A stretch of 64,000 bases of DNA from PWXP01 sp040772845 (GCA_040772845.1 JAXGXG010000001.1:5642001-5706000); one strand, 5' to 3'. Counted from the stretch's first letter, positions 1 to 9,365 are shown. The notes: generated by a model from the letters alone, not told the origin. Made by a program: numbers and translations.

Positions 1-2
1 TC

Positions 3-1310
3 GGAATTATGGCCGCCAAGTACTGCAATGCGCTGGACCTGATGGGATACCCGGACGATGCCCGGAAATATCTCGACTCGCTGGGAACGCTCATTTCGCC
101 GGAAGGGCATTTCAAAGTGGCTTTCGGGACGGTCGATACGGGCGTGTTGCTGCTGGTCATGGCCAACCACTACCAGCTTACCGGCGACCGGAAATGGCTG
201 GAGGCAGCGGCTCCGCGAATGGTCAAAATGTGCGACTGGATCATCGCGAAACGGAAGGGCAGTATGGCGGAGCAGCAGGAAGGGGCGCTCTGCTACGGTC
301 TGATCTCTTCCAACGTGGGTGTGGACAATCCCGGGGCGGACTACAGCTACGTAACCGATACGGCGCTTTGCGTCGGCATGGAGGCAACGGTGCAGGCCTT
401 GCTTGCATTGGGAAAGAACGATGAGGCCGAACGCATTCGGAACGAAGCAACGGCCTATCGGCGCGATATCGAGGCGTCGATGCGCAAAGCGGTTACGGAG
501 CATGAAGGCTTGAAAATCCTGCCCGTCATGCCCAAGACGCATAAGTACCTGAAGCGGGCCGAGTACAAGACGCACGTTGAAGCCGGACCCGGCGAGGGAT
601 ACACCGGGCATGGCTACTACGCCCTGTTCGGCAGCATCGTCCTGGAAACGGCGTTCCTGCCGGCTACCGACGAGACGTTTCGCCTGATCGCCCAGTTGAT
701 GGAAAAGCGGGATGGGCTGGCCATGGGCATGTGCGCGTTCGGCGGCAAGGGCGGGATCGATCACGCCTTCACCTACGGCTACTGGATGAACTGCCTGGAA
801 CGGGGCGAACCCGAACGCGCTATACTCGGACTGTACGGCTCCCTGGCCTATGGCATGTCGCGTGATACGTGGGCAGGTGTGGAATGCACCAATATGATCC
901 ACGGGGCCAACGCAGCGACCTTGCCGCACCTGCGATCCGGAACCCAGCAGTTGCGATTGCTGCGCAACATGCTCGTTCGTGAGGACGCAAACCGGCTGCT
1001 TCTGGCGCAGGCCGTACCGCAGCACTGGCTGACCGACGGGCAGGAGGTTCAAATCGAGGACGCACCGACCCGGTTCGGCAAGGTGAGCTATTCGATCCAC
1101 TCGCACACCGGTGACGGTCGGATCGAGGTCCGGATTACACCGCCGAAGCGAACGCCGCCGGTAGCGATTGTCGTCTACCTGCGACATCCGGATGGCAAGC
1201 CCATCAGGTCGGCAACCGCCAATGGCGAGGCCGTGAAATCGTTCGACGCCGGTTCGGTGACATTGGACAAAGTGATGGAACCGGTGACCATTCAGGTGAA
1301 CTACGAATGA
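3..1310 (+). CDS. six-hairpin glycosidase-like protein, 5' end cut by window edge
   Basis: The frame is open from the first bases with no stop before the first ATG at 9, so the gene probably begins upstream; 433 residues follow that ATG. The first ~330 residues are helical, with aromatic/Gly-rich turns such as GPGEGYTGHGYYALFGS and TYGYWMNCLERGEPERA, as in (alpha/alpha)6-barrel glycosidases. The last ~100 residues are beta-rich (VSYSIHSHTGDGRIEVRI) and resemble the C-terminal sheet of such enzymes. That suggests a carbohydrate-active enzyme. I cannot name the GH family or the catalytic acids, and the N-terminal part, with any signal peptide, is missing. The stop overlaps the next frame (ATGA). 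Confidence 0.5.
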   Translation, partial: GIMAAKYCNALDLMGYPDDARKYLDSLGTLISPEGHFKVAFGTVDTGVLLLVMANHYQLTGDRKWLEAAAPRMVKMCDWIIAKRKGSMAEQQEGALCYGLISSNVGVDNPGADYSYVTDTALCVGMEATVQALLALGKNDEAERIRNEATAYRRDIEASMRKAVTEHEGLKILPVMPKTHKYLKRAEYKTHVEAGPGEGYTGHGYYALFGSIVLETAFLPATDETFRLIAQLMEKRDGLAMGMCAFGGKGGIDHAFTYGYWMNCLERGEPERAILGLYGSLAYGMSRDTWAGVECTNMIHGANAATLPHLRSGTQQLRLLRNMLVREDANRLLLAQAVPQHWLTDGQEVQIEDAPTRFGKVSYSIHSHTGDGRIEVRITPPKRTPPVAIVVYLRHPDGKPIRSATANGEAVKSFDAGSVTLDKVMEPVTIQVNYE

Positions 1311-1519
1311 AAGCGGGGGTCCACCCTTTGAACTCACAGTTCGATCGTGTCGCAGACGGAGTTGCCTTCAACCACCTTCCGATGGGCAGCTACCATCCGG
1401 GCGGGGGCCATTTCGCTGCGGCCGACGGTAGTGTACACTTTCTTGCTGATTCCTTCTCTTTCGATCTGTACCGTCAACTCATGACTGTCGATGGAGGTGA
1501 AAGTGTTCCCATTCCCTAG
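1307..1519 (+). pseudogene. DUF1559 protein, C-terminal remnant
   Basis: About 70 residues end in the typical C-terminal signature of planctomycete DUF1559 proteins: SYHPGGGHFAAADGSVHF, then a Y-rich stretch and GGE near the end. Intact members are about 250-350 aa and start with a type IV pilin-like methylation motif, which is absent here; the region upstream is the glycosidase-like gene. I read it as the tail of a DUF1559 gene whose front was deleted. The next gene is the small lipoprotein that often follows DUF1559 genes in planctomycetes, which supports the reading. Whether the fragment is still translated is unknown. Confidence 0.6.
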
Positions 1520-1964
1520 TCGCGTTTCTTCTGGCTCCGGCAGAATCCGTTCCCGTCGCGTATTGTCCGTGACGGCAATGGCCGGTCTGCTTCTGTTGGG
1601 TGGCTGTGGTGACAGCCGATCGCTGGCCCCGGTGACGGGGCGTGTGCTCTACAACGGCAAGCCGCTGACGTCCGGAACCGTCTTCTTCCAGCCCGAAGCC
1701 GGGCAGCCGGCAACGGGTGAGATTCAGCCCGATGGCGCGTTTACCCTGCGTACCCGAGGCGAGGGCGACGGCGCGGTCGTCGGCCGCAACAAGGTCCGCG
1801 TTACCTGCTACGAAACCCCCGCCGGTGGCGCAGCCGAACAGGGCGAGGCCGTTCTCGGACGACTGCTGATTCCCAAGCGGTACACCGACTACGAAACCAG
1901 CGGGCTGGTTGTCGAGGTGCCTCCCGATCCGGAAAAGCCCATTGAGATTACTTTGACCGACTAG
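1491..1964 (+). CDS. small lipoprotein, carboxypeptidase-regulatory-like fold
   Basis: A 157-aa protein with an N-terminal hydrophobic segment and lipobox LLLLGGC (Cys39), so probably a lipid-anchored envelope protein. The mature part opens with VTGRVLYNGKPLTSGTVFF and a later GEIQPDGAFTLRT, the pattern of the beta-sandwich family common as short lipoproteins next to DUF1559 genes in planctomycetes. Its start overlaps the DUF1559 remnant by 29 bases, consistent with an old two-gene unit. The molecular role of this family is not known to me. Confidence 0.75.
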   Translation: MEVKVFPFPSRVSSGSGRIRSRRVLSVTAMAGLLLLGGCGDSRSLAPVTGRVLYNGKPLTSGTVFFQPEAGQPATGEIQPDGAFTLRTRGEGDGAVVGRNKVRVTCYETPAGGAAEQGEAVLGRLLIPKRYTDYETSGLVVEVPPDPEKPIEITLTD

Positions 1965-2030
1965 TGCACGCGGGCCCAACCTGCCGAACCTCGCGGTCCG
2001 GGCCCGCCGCACCGCCGTTGTGTCGCAAGG

Positions 2031-3230
2031 CTATCCGCGTTTCCGTTCGTCGAACTCGTCTTGCAGAATCACCGGTTTGTAGCCGTGCCGGGTTACGTAG
2101 CCGATCGCCCGGTCCATGCGTTCCGGGTGATCCGGCAGGTAACGATGGTAGAACGGCCAGAAATACTGCTCGTGCGTCAGGAAATCGATCACCTCGCCCT
2201 GGCGCGGATCGGCCATTGCCGCCTCGATCTTCGGTACGATCTGGTCCAGCGGCGTGTTGTTGATCACCATATCGACCTTCGAGAAGATGATCCCGCTGGC
2301 GTAGTCCTTCAGCAGGTCGTTGCGCGAGAGCCATTCCGACCGGAAGTCGTCCACATTGTAGTTGATGTCCCAGCCGTGCGCGTTGTTGTAGGTGAAGTAG
2401 CCGCCCAGCACTCGGGACCCCTTCTCGTAAAGCGGCTTCCACGCCTCGGGCACGGTCATGCCGAAGTGGATCACGGCGGCGTTGCTGAATGTTTCCGGCC
2501 CGGCGAACCGGAGAATCTGCTCGTTCACCTGGTCCAGATCGGCAATCAGTTTCTCAACCGGCGCTTTCTCGTACGGCCGGGGCGGATCGTTCGCATGGGC
2601 GTGGAAGGCCAGCCGCAGCCAGGACGCGTTCTCTCGCCACTGGTCCCGGTAGCGATCGGGAAACTGCGACAGGTTCCAGTCGTCGCCCGTGGTGTAGTAG
2701 ATATTCAGCGTGAACATGGCCCCGTACTTGTCGTGCAGGTCCTTGAGCATCTTCAGATAGAAGCAGTCGAACAGCGAGTCGTAGCCCTTCTGCGTAATAT
2801 CGCGCAGGAAGAAGCTGTTGTCGTCGATCACTACGCGGTAACGCTTTTCGGAGTTCTTCACCCAAGGCAGCCGAATACGGGATTGCTGCCGGCTATCGCC
2901 GATCTGGGCGGCAACCACCACTTCGTTCTCGCAATCGGTCAGCAGGGCCTTGCCGGCGAACGACTCGCCGTCCCGGCTTGCCGGCTGCCCGTCGATCAGC
3001 ACCTGGGCGCCGGCCGGGGCCGTGCCGCGGACGTCGATTTCCAGCCCGCCGGCCACCTTGCGACCGAGCCGGGCGTGCATGACCGCGCCGTCGATCGGAT
3101 CGGTTACCAGCAAGGGCGAATCCTCCTTGGCGACCGCCCAGCTCGCACCTGCCGCCAGCCACGCGGCCGCCGTTCCCCGTGCTGCATGGTTCAAGAAGCA
3201 ACGCCGCGTCTGCACTCGGTTCGTACTCAT
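2031..3230 (-). CDS. Tat-exported polysaccharide-deacetylase-like protein, copy B
   Basis: A 399-aa protein starting with a twin-arginine-like signal (QTRRCFLNHAARGTAAAW), so probably exported folded. A short beta-rich domain (residues ~40-125) is followed by a domain with DDNSFFLRDI and WLRLAFHAHAND, which recalls the metal-binding strands of polysaccharide-deacetylase-like folds; the fold assignment is tentative. It is the downstream member of a tandem pair: its ATG overlaps the stop of copy A by four bases. The first ~200 residues are almost identical to copy A, while the C-terminal half is clearly diverged. Confidence 0.65.
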   Translation of the reverse strand: MSTNRVQTRRCFLNHAARGTAAAWLAAGASWAVAKEDSPLLVTDPIDGAVMHARLGRKVAGGLEIDVRGTAPAGAQVLIDGQPASRDGESFAGKALLTDCENEVVVAAQIGDSRQQSRIRLPWVKNSEKRYRVVIDDNSFFLRDITQKGYDSLFDCFYLKMLKDLHDKYGAMFTLNIYYTTGDDWNLSQFPDRYRDQWRENASWLRLAFHAHANDPPRPYEKAPVEKLIADLDQVNEQILRFAGPETFSNAAVIHFGMTVPEAWKPLYEKGSRVLGGYFTYNNAHGWDINYNVDDFRSEWLSRNDLLKDYASGIIFSKVDMVINNTPLDQIVPKIEAAMADPRQGEVIDFLTHEQYFWPFYHRYLPDHPERMDRAIGYVTRHGYKPVILQDEFDERKRG

Positions 3231-4426
3231 GGCTTCTCCTTCTTTCGCTCGTCGAATTCGTCTTGCAGGAATACCGGTTTATAGCCGTGCCGGGTTACGT
3301 AGCCGATGGCCCGGTCCATCCGCTCGGCATGGTCGGGCAGGTAGTTGCTGTAGAACGGCCAGAAATACTGCTCGTGCGTCAGGAAATCGATCACCTCGCT
3401 CTGACACGGATCGGCCGTAATCGCATCAAGCTTGGGAACGATCTGGTCCAACGGCGTGCCGTTGATCACCATATCGACCTTCGAGAAGACGATCCCGCTG
3501 GCGTAGTCCTTCAGCAGATCGTGCCGCGAGAGCCATTCCGACCGGAAGTCGTCCATATTGTAGTTCACGTCCCAACGCTTCCAGAGCACGAAGTATCCAC
3601 CTAGTACGCGCGAACCCTTCTCGTACAGCGGCCGCCACGCCTCCGGACGCGTCATACCCCAATGGATCACCGCAGGATGGCTGAATGTCTCCGGCCCGGC
3701 AAACCGGAGAATCTGCTCGTTCACCTGCTCCATGTTGGCCAGAAGCTTCTCGACCGGGGCGTCCTGGTACGGGCGGTCCGGCTTGTCTGCATGGGCATGG
3801 AAGGCCAGCCGCAGCCAGGACGCGTTCTCTCGCCACTGGTCCCGGTAGCGATCGGGAAACTGCGACAGGTTCCAGTCGTCGCCCGTGGTGTAGTAGATAT
3901 TCAGCGTGAACATGGCCCCGTACTTGTCGTGCAGGTCCTTGAGCATCTTCAGATAGAAGCAGTCGAACAGCGAGTCGTAGCCCTTCTGCGTAATATCGCG
4001 CAGGAAGAAGCTGTTGTCGTCGATCACTACGCGGTAACGCTTTTCGGAGTTCTTCACCCAAGGCAGCCGAATACGGGATTGCTGCCGGCTATCGCCGATC
4101 TGGGCGGCAACCACCACTTCGTTCTCGCAATCGGTCAGCAGGGCCTTGCCGGCGAACGACTCGCCGTCCCGGCTTGCCGGCTGCCCGTCGATCAGCACCT
4201 GGGCGCCGGCCGGGGCTGTGCCGCGGACGTCGATTTCCAGCCCGTCGGCCACCTTGCGCCCGAGCCGGGCGTGCATGACCGCGCCGTCGATCGGATCGGT
4301 TACCAGCAAGGTCGAATCCTCCTTGGCGACCGCCCAGTTCGCACCTGCCGCCAGCCACGCGGCCGCCGTTCCCCGTGCTGCATGGTTCAAGAAGCAACGC
4401 CGCGACTGCCCTTGCCTTGTATTCAT
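3227..4426 (-). CDS. Tat-exported polysaccharide-deacetylase-like protein, copy A
   Basis: A 399-aa paralogue of the following gene with the same layout: twin-arginine-like signal (QSRRCFLNHAARGTAAAW), short beta domain, then the DDNSFFLRDI and WLRLAFHAHAD regions. The pair shares long stretches of identical DNA in the 5' half (for example 2603-2870 against 3799-4066), while the 3' halves have many substitutions and an indel (HAHADKPDRP versus HAHANDPPRP; YFVLWKRWDVNYN versus YFTYNNAHGWDINYN). Its ATG overlaps the epimerase stop, so the three genes form one operon. The substrate is unknown; the upstream sugar-nucleotide enzyme points to surface glycan metabolism. Confidence 0.65.
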   Translation of the reverse strand: MNTRQGQSRRCFLNHAARGTAAAWLAAGANWAVAKEDSTLLVTDPIDGAVMHARLGRKVADGLEIDVRGTAPAGAQVLIDGQPASRDGESFAGKALLTDCENEVVVAAQIGDSRQQSRIRLPWVKNSEKRYRVVIDDNSFFLRDITQKGYDSLFDCFYLKMLKDLHDKYGAMFTLNIYYTTGDDWNLSQFPDRYRDQWRENASWLRLAFHAHADKPDRPYQDAPVEKLLANMEQVNEQILRFAGPETFSHPAVIHWGMTRPEAWRPLYEKGSRVLGGYFVLWKRWDVNYNMDDFRSEWLSRHDLLKDYASGIVFSKVDMVINGTPLDQIVPKLDAITADPCQSEVIDFLTHEQYFWPFYSNYLPDHAERMDRAIGYVTRHGYKPVFLQDEFDERKKEKP

Positions 4427-5388
4427 GGCTTCTTCCCCGTTTCTAGCTTCCAGTACGCCCAGGTATCGGCGATGGTCTGCTCCAGCGGTACGCTGGGTCG
4501 CCAGCCCGTATTCTGAACCAGCCGGGCAGGGATGGCAATAGGATCGTACTTGGGGCCGGGGCGGGTTTCGACGACGGGCCGGTCCGGATCGGCCAGTTTG
4601 CGAAGCATTTCGAGCACCTCGCCGCTCCGCCGCGGGCGGCCCGAGCCGATATTGTAGGCCGTGCCGGGCTCGCCCCGCTGAATCAGCAGCCGGTAGGCCC
4701 TCACCACGTCGCGAACATCGCTCAGATCGATCACGGCGTCACGCGTCCGCACGATAACGGCCCCCCCGCCCGTGCGGGTGAATTGCACGGCCCATTCCGG
4801 AAGCATCATACGCGGCGACTGACGCGGCCCGGTGTGCTGGAATGCCCGGGCGATCACCGCCTGGCAACGGCCCTCGACAACGGCCTGCTCGACGATCCGC
4901 TCGGCCGCCAGTTTCGTCCGCCCGTATGCCGTTTGCGGATCGAGCGGCGCCGTTTCGTCCACCATGGCCGTCTCGGGGCCGACCGTGGCATAGACCTTGG
5001 CGCTGCTGACGAACAGCAGCTTCGGATGCGACGGCAGAGATGCCGCCAATTCCACCACATACCGCGTCCCCTCCACATTCACAGCCATCGCGGCAGGCAA
5101 CGGCTTCGTCTTACCGCAATCGGCCGGAATGCTCAATGCCGCCAGATGATACACGGCCGACGGCTGAAACGCCTCGATCCGCCGGCGAGTTTCGGAACTC
5201 AGCCCGTCTTCATGGCCCAATTCCCACGGAACCAACTCGACGCGGTCGCGAATCGACTCGCTACTGTGCGGCTCCCAGCGGCCGTCCGGCGTCGCGCCCA
5301 GCACAGCGTCGCCCGACTGAAGAAGATGCTCCGCCAGAAAACCACCGGCAAAACCTGCGATGCCGGTAATCAACGCTCGCTCGTACAT
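4423..5388 (-). CDS. NAD-dependent sugar epimerase/dehydratase (SDR), GDP-mannose reductase-like
   Basis: An extended short-chain dehydrogenase/reductase. The nucleotide-binding motif TGIAGFAGGFLAEHL lies right at the N-terminus, a Ser/Tyr/Lys set is visible (LFVSSAKVY, then YGRTKLAAE), and AFQHTGPRQSPRM is typical of GDP-4-dehydro-6-deoxymannose reductase and GDP-mannose dehydratase relatives. The ATG at 5388 puts the motif where the family has it; an upstream in-frame ATG at 5430 would add 14 non-conserved residues. First gene of a three-gene operon with four-base overlaps. It probably makes or modifies a nucleotide-activated deoxysugar; the exact substrate cannot be read. Confidence 0.75.
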   Translation of the reverse strand: MYERALITGIAGFAGGFLAEHLLQSGDAVLGATPDGRWEPHSSESIRDRVELVPWELGHEDGLSSETRRRIEAFQPSAVYHLAALSIPADCGKTKPLPAAMAVNVEGTRYVVELAASLPSHPKLLFVSSAKVYATVGPETAMVDETAPLDPQTAYGRTKLAAERIVEQAVVEGRCQAVIARAFQHTGPRQSPRMMLPEWAVQFTRTGGGAVIVRTRDAVIDLSDVRDVVRAYRLLIQRGEPGTAYNIGSGRPRRSGEVLEMLRKLADPDRPVVETRPGPKYDPIAIPARLVQNTGWRPSVPLEQTIADTWAYWKLETGKKP

Positions 5389-5539
5389 GGCGCCTCTACT
5401 GGTCTGATTCGAGCTTTCTGGAGAAGGCAATCTTCATCGTTTAGCGTGGTGGCTTATCGACCATGGCCCGGGCCGGGCGAGTCGGCCGGTGGCCTTTTCT
5501 TGCAGCGTCTTGTATCGGCATCCAAGCAATGGGCAGACG

Positions 5540-8368
5540 TTACTCTCCGGCGGCTTCCGTGTTGTCGACCTCCGCCTCGGCATCCCCATCGACCTCCGCA
5601 TTGCCGTCGCGCGGAACTCGCTTGACGGCCACCAGGTGATCGTCTTCGTCCAGCGTCATAATGCGCACACCCTGCGTATTGCGGCCGACCACGCTCACGT
5701 CGGCGACTGCAACCCGCTGCAGCTTCCCGCGTGCGGTAATCATGAGCAGTTCGTCGACGTCGTGGACGCGGACGATGCCGATCACGCGTCCATTCCGCTT
5801 GGTCGTCTTGATATCGCGAACCCCCTGCCCGCCGCGTTGCTGGGTGCGGTACGAGCGCTGCGAGTTCAACTCGTCGCCCTCGTCGTCGCTGTCCTCGCCG
5901 TTATCGATCTCCGCATCGTGGGGCTCCGCGGCAGGCTCGACATCCGTCTCGTCCGAATCCGCCACGAACTCCTCGACCTCCGAGGCATCGTCGTCGCTTT
6001 CAAGCGAATTCGGGCCGAACGGCGTCCGCTTGCCGTAGCCGTGCTCGCACACGGTCAGCAGGTCGGCCGTCGGGTCGGCCACGACCATGCCCACGACGTG
6101 ATCGTCGGCCTTCAGCCGGATGCCCTTCACGCCGCTGGCGTTCCGGCCCATGGGGCGTGCGTTCGACTGCGGGAAACGGATGGCCATGCCCTTCGCCGTA
6201 GCAAGCAGTACCTCGTCGCCCGGCTTCACTACGGTTACATCGACCAACTGGTCGCCCTCCCGCAGCTTGATGGCGATAATGCCGCTGCGCAGCGGCCGGC
6301 GATAGGCGTCCAGCGGCGTCTTCTTCACCAGGCCGTTGGCCGTCGCCATAATCAGGTAATGATCCGGCAGATCGAAGTCGCGCACGGCGCGGCAGTCGGC
6401 AATGTCCTCGTCTTCGCCCAGGTTCAGCAAGTTCACCACCGCACGGCCCCGGCTGTCGCGCGCAAGCTGCGGCAACTCGTACACTTTCCGCCAGTAGACC
6501 TTGCCGCGATTGGTGAAGAACAGCAGGTAATCGTGCGTGCTGGCCACGAACAGGTGCTCGATCGGATCCTCTTCTTCCGCCTTCGCGCCCTTCAGCCCCT
6601 TGCCGCCCCGCCGCTGACGCCGATACGCAGTTACCGGCGTTCGCTTGATGTACCCGTTGCTCGAAATCGACACGACCATCGTCTCTTCGCGAATCAGGTC
6701 TTCCAGGTCGATATCGCCCAACTCCTCGCCGCTGATCTCCGTACGGCGGGCATCGGCGTGCTTCCGCTTCAGTTCCAGAAGGTCGTCGCGGATCATGTCC
6801 AGAATGATCCGGTCGTCCGAGAGAATTCGCAGATACTCGGCAATATCGTCGAGCAGCTTGTTGTACTCGTCGGCCAGCCGTTCCTGCTCCAGGTTGACCA
6901 ACTGGCCCAGTGTCATGCGCAGAATGGCGTCGGCCTGCACCGGCGTGAGCGTATAGCCCTCAGCCTTGCCCCGTTCGTCGACAAAGGCGGCGAACCCCCG
7001 CTCGCCCAGCGCCCGCTCCAACAGCGCCGACGGCGTCTCGATCTGCATCAACCGCTGCTTCGCTTCCGCCTGCGTTGACGAACTCCGGATGACCCGAATC
7101 ACCTCGTCGATATTCGCATGCGCCAGCAGCAGACCCTCGACCGTGTGCTTGCGCTGCCGCGCCCTGTACAGCAGGAACTGCGTCCGCCGACGTATGACCG
7201 TTACCCGGTGCCGGATGAACTCCTCCAGCAGCCCCTTGAACGACATGACCCGCGGCTTGCCGTCCACCAACGCCAGAAGAATAATGGAAAAACTGTCCTG
7301 AAGCGGCGTGAACTGATAAAGCTGGTTCAGCACAACGTCCGGATCGGCATCACGCTTCAACTCCAGCACGAGCCGGACCGGCTCTTTCAGATCGCTTTCA
7401 TTTCGGCAGGCGGAAATACCGGGAATCTTCCCCTCCTGCACCGCAATGACAATACGCTCTTCCACCCGGTCGCGCGCTTGCTGGTACGGAATCTCGTTCA
7501 CGACAATCCGCTTGCGGTTCTTGCCGAAGTCTTCCACCCGCGTCTTCGCGCGCAATACGATGGTGGACCGGCCCGTATGATAGCCGCGACGGATCCCGGC
7601 CCGGCCGCAAATCACACCGCCGGTCGGAAAGTCCGGCCCGGGGCAGATCTCCAGCAATTCGTCCACCGAAACGTCCGGATCGTCGATCACCTGGATCAAC
7701 GCGTCGCATATCTCGCCCAAGTTGTGCGGCGGGATGGACGTGGCCATGCCGACCGCGATTCCCTGCGCTCCATTGACCAGCAGGTTGGGGAACTTCGACG
7801 GCAGGACGGTCGGTTCGGTGCGAACCTCGTCGTAGGTCGGGATGTAGTCGACCGTATCGAGCTTCAGGTCTTCGAGCATCAGGGCCGCAAAGGGCGACAT
7901 GCGGGCCTCGGTATACCGCATGGCCGCAGGCGGAAGACCGGCCACCGACCCGAAGTTCCCCTGCTTGTCCACCAGCACGTGCCGCATGTTCCACTCTTGG
8001 GCCATGCGCACCAGCGTGGGATAGATCACGCTTTCGCCGTGCGGGTGGTAGTTACCGCTCGTATCGCCGGAAATCTTCGCGCACTTCACCCGCGACGCAC
8101 CGGGCGTCAGGTTCAAATCGTTCATCGCCACGAGAATGCGGCGTTGCGACGGCTTCAGGCCATCGCGAACGTCCGGCAACGCCCGGCTGACGATCACGCT
8201 CATCGCGTACGTCAGATAGCTGCCCTTCAACTCATCCTCGATCGGCATATCGATGAGCCGCTCGGCGATGGGGATCCCCTGCACTTGAGGGGGCGTTTCA
8301 GGTGCTACAGAAGGTTCACTTCCCGATCCCTCGGGTGGTTCCGGCGGTAGATTGGCGTCGCTTGACAA
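5540..8368 (-). CDS. gyrA: DNA gyrase subunit A
   Basis: A 942-aa type II topoisomerase A subunit that cleaves and rejoins DNA with GyrB to introduce negative supercoils. After a Pro/Glu-rich extension (~30 aa) comes SRALPDVRDGLKPSQRRIL. The catalytic tyrosine is Tyr152 in AAMRYTEARM. The gyrase-specific GyrA box QRRGGKG (about residue 583) separates it from ParC. The C-terminal domain carries an acidic insert rich in Asp/Glu (about residues 790-835) between pinwheel blades, and the tail is acidic. The quinolone-region loop reads HPHGESVIYPT, so the position equal to E. coli Asp87 is Pro. The gene stands alone, and the repeat desert begins just upstream of its start. Confidence 0.97.
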   Translation of the reverse strand: MSSDANLPPEPPEGSGSEPSVAPETPPQVQGIPIAERLIDMPIEDELKGSYLTYAMSVIVSRALPDVRDGLKPSQRRILVAMNDLNLTPGASRVKCAKISGDTSGNYHPHGESVIYPTLVRMAQEWNMRHVLVDKQGNFGSVAGLPPAAMRYTEARMSPFAALMLEDLKLDTVDYIPTYDEVRTEPTVLPSKFPNLLVNGAQGIAVGMATSIPPHNLGEICDALIQVIDDPDVSVDELLEICPGPDFPTGGVICGRAGIRRGYHTGRSTIVLRAKTRVEDFGKNRKRIVVNEIPYQQARDRVEERIVIAVQEGKIPGISACRNESDLKEPVRLVLELKRDADPDVVLNQLYQFTPLQDSFSIILLALVDGKPRVMSFKGLLEEFIRHRVTVIRRRTQFLLYRARQRKHTVEGLLLAHANIDEVIRVIRSSSTQAEAKQRLMQIETPSALLERALGERGFAAFVDERGKAEGYTLTPVQADAILRMTLGQLVNLEQERLADEYNKLLDDIAEYLRILSDDRIILDMIRDDLLELKRKHADARRTEISGEELGDIDLEDLIREETMVVSISSNGYIKRTPVTAYRRQRRGGKGLKGAKAEEEDPIEHLFVASTHDYLLFFTNRGKVYWRKVYELPQLARDSRGRAVVNLLNLGEDEDIADCRAVRDFDLPDHYLIMATANGLVKKTPLDAYRRPLRSGIIAIKLREGDQLVDVTVVKPGDEVLLATAKGMAIRFPQSNARPMGRNASGVKGIRLKADDHVVGMVVADPTADLLTVCEHGYGKRTPFGPNSLESDDDASEVEEFVADSDETDVEPAAEPHDAEIDNGEDSDDEGDELNSQRSYRTQQRGGQGVRDIKTTKRNGRVIGIVRVHDVDELLMITARGKLQRVAVADVSVVGRNTQGVRIMTLDEDDHLVAVKRVPRDGNAEVDGDAEAEVDNTEAAGE

Positions 8369-8665
8369 TGCTTATCCTCTCGTTCAAGGTGACCGCGGCA
8401 GGGAATCCCATTCCCCCTGCGGTCGAACGAAAAATTCAAGCCCAAAGTATACCCACTTTCACCTCAAGCCACAAGCAGGGCAACGCCTCCGCCAGCAGGA
8501 CAACCCTGCTCGCTGACCGTACTTCTCCGTTTGTCGTTCCACCTTCAGGCCGTCGTCCGCATCGTAGTCGTGTTCGTGCTCGTGCTCAGCGATAGCGGTG
8601 CTCGTCATCGTAATCGAAGGTCCCGCAGCATTCAGGTTCACCCGTGCGTTTCCGCCCTATGGAGT

Positions 8666-8683
8666 ACGGTGATTTATCACCGT
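8666..8683. repeat. ACGGTGAT hairpin, copy 1 of 3
   Basis: Perfect inverted repeat ACGGTGAT-TT-ATCACCGT inside a longer conserved block (GCGTTTCCGCCCTATGGAGT upstream, ATTCTTCTGCGCCACG downstream). Copies 2 and 3 are at 8852-8869 and 9224-9241. Confidence 0.7.
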
Positions 8684-8851
8684 TATTCTTCTGCGCCACG
8701 TTCGCTCCTGACCGCGCAAGGCCCCCCCGACTCACCCCCCACCCGTATGTAGTTCCGCCTTCAGGCGGTCTTCCGTATCGTGCTCGTACTCGTACTCGTA
8801 CTCGAAGGTCTTGGCATTCAGGTTCACCCGTGCGTTTCCGTCTTATGGAGT

Positions 8852-8869
8852 ACGGTGATTCATCACCGT
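8852..8869. repeat. ACGGTGAT hairpin, copy 2 of 3
   Basis: Both stem arms are intact and the loop reads TC instead of TT. It starts exactly 186 bases after copy 1. Confidence 0.7.
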
Positions 8870-9223
8870 TATTCTTCTGCACCACGCTCGGCCCTGACCG
8901 CGCAAGGCCCCCCAACTCTCCCCCATCCCGTTTGTAGTTCCGCCTTCAGGCGGTCGTCCGTATCGTGCTCGTACTCAGCTTTAGCGGTGCTCGTACTCGT
9001 AATCGAAGGTCTCGCACGGCCGAACAACCTGCCCCCCCGTCCGAGCCAGCGTGTCACTGTCAACTTTTTGGCTGGCTGCGGTACCGAACGTCTTGCGTGT
9101 GTTCCGATTACGATTACGATTACGAGCACGAACCCTACACTCGTGCTCAGCGCAGCGGTGCTCGTCATCGTAATCGAAGGTCTTGGCATTTAGGTTCACC
9201 CACGCGTTTCCGCCCTATGGAGT

Positions 9224-9241
9224 ACGGTGATTTATCACCGT
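9224..9241. repeat. ACGGTGAT hairpin, copy 3 of 3
   Basis: Identical to copy 1 in stem and loop. It starts 372 bases (twice 186) after copy 2, as if a further unit between them had decayed. Confidence 0.7.
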
Positions 9242-9307
9242 TATTCTTCTGCGCCACGCTCGGCCCTGACCGTGCAAGGCCCCCCAACTCCCCCCCACCC
9301 ATCCTCG

Positions 9308-9365
9308 TCGCTCGACTCTCCGAGTCGATTCCGTCCGGAACATTCACGACTCGGAGAGTCGTGCG
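9308..9365. repeat. ACTCTCCGAGT palindrome pair
   Basis: TCGACTCTCCGAGTCGA is followed about 30 bases later by ACGACTCGGAGAGTCGTG, each a palindrome and together facing each other. The same palindrome family frames the tandem array at 22512-22694 and the 375-bp repeat units near 11400 and 11775. Confidence 0.7.

Larger units (their letters stand above)
8560..9185. repeat. hexamer inverted-repeat cluster (GTACTC/GATTAC)
   Basis: Runs of CGTACT/GTGCTC hexamers followed by TCGTAATCGAAGGT occur at about 8570-8612, 8780-8812, 8965-9012 and 9110-9182. The mirror arm (ATTACGATTACGAGCACGA) is present at 9105-9135, so facing copies could form long imperfect hairpins. The same family recurs at 11290-11355, 11650-11735, 12025-12110, 12325-12360, 34733-34757 and 38947-38970. 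Confidence 0.75.

Noticed and set aside
5489..8350. Long plus-strand frames opposite gyrA
   Set aside because: Antisense shadows of a GC-rich conserved gene; the protein sequences have no family features.
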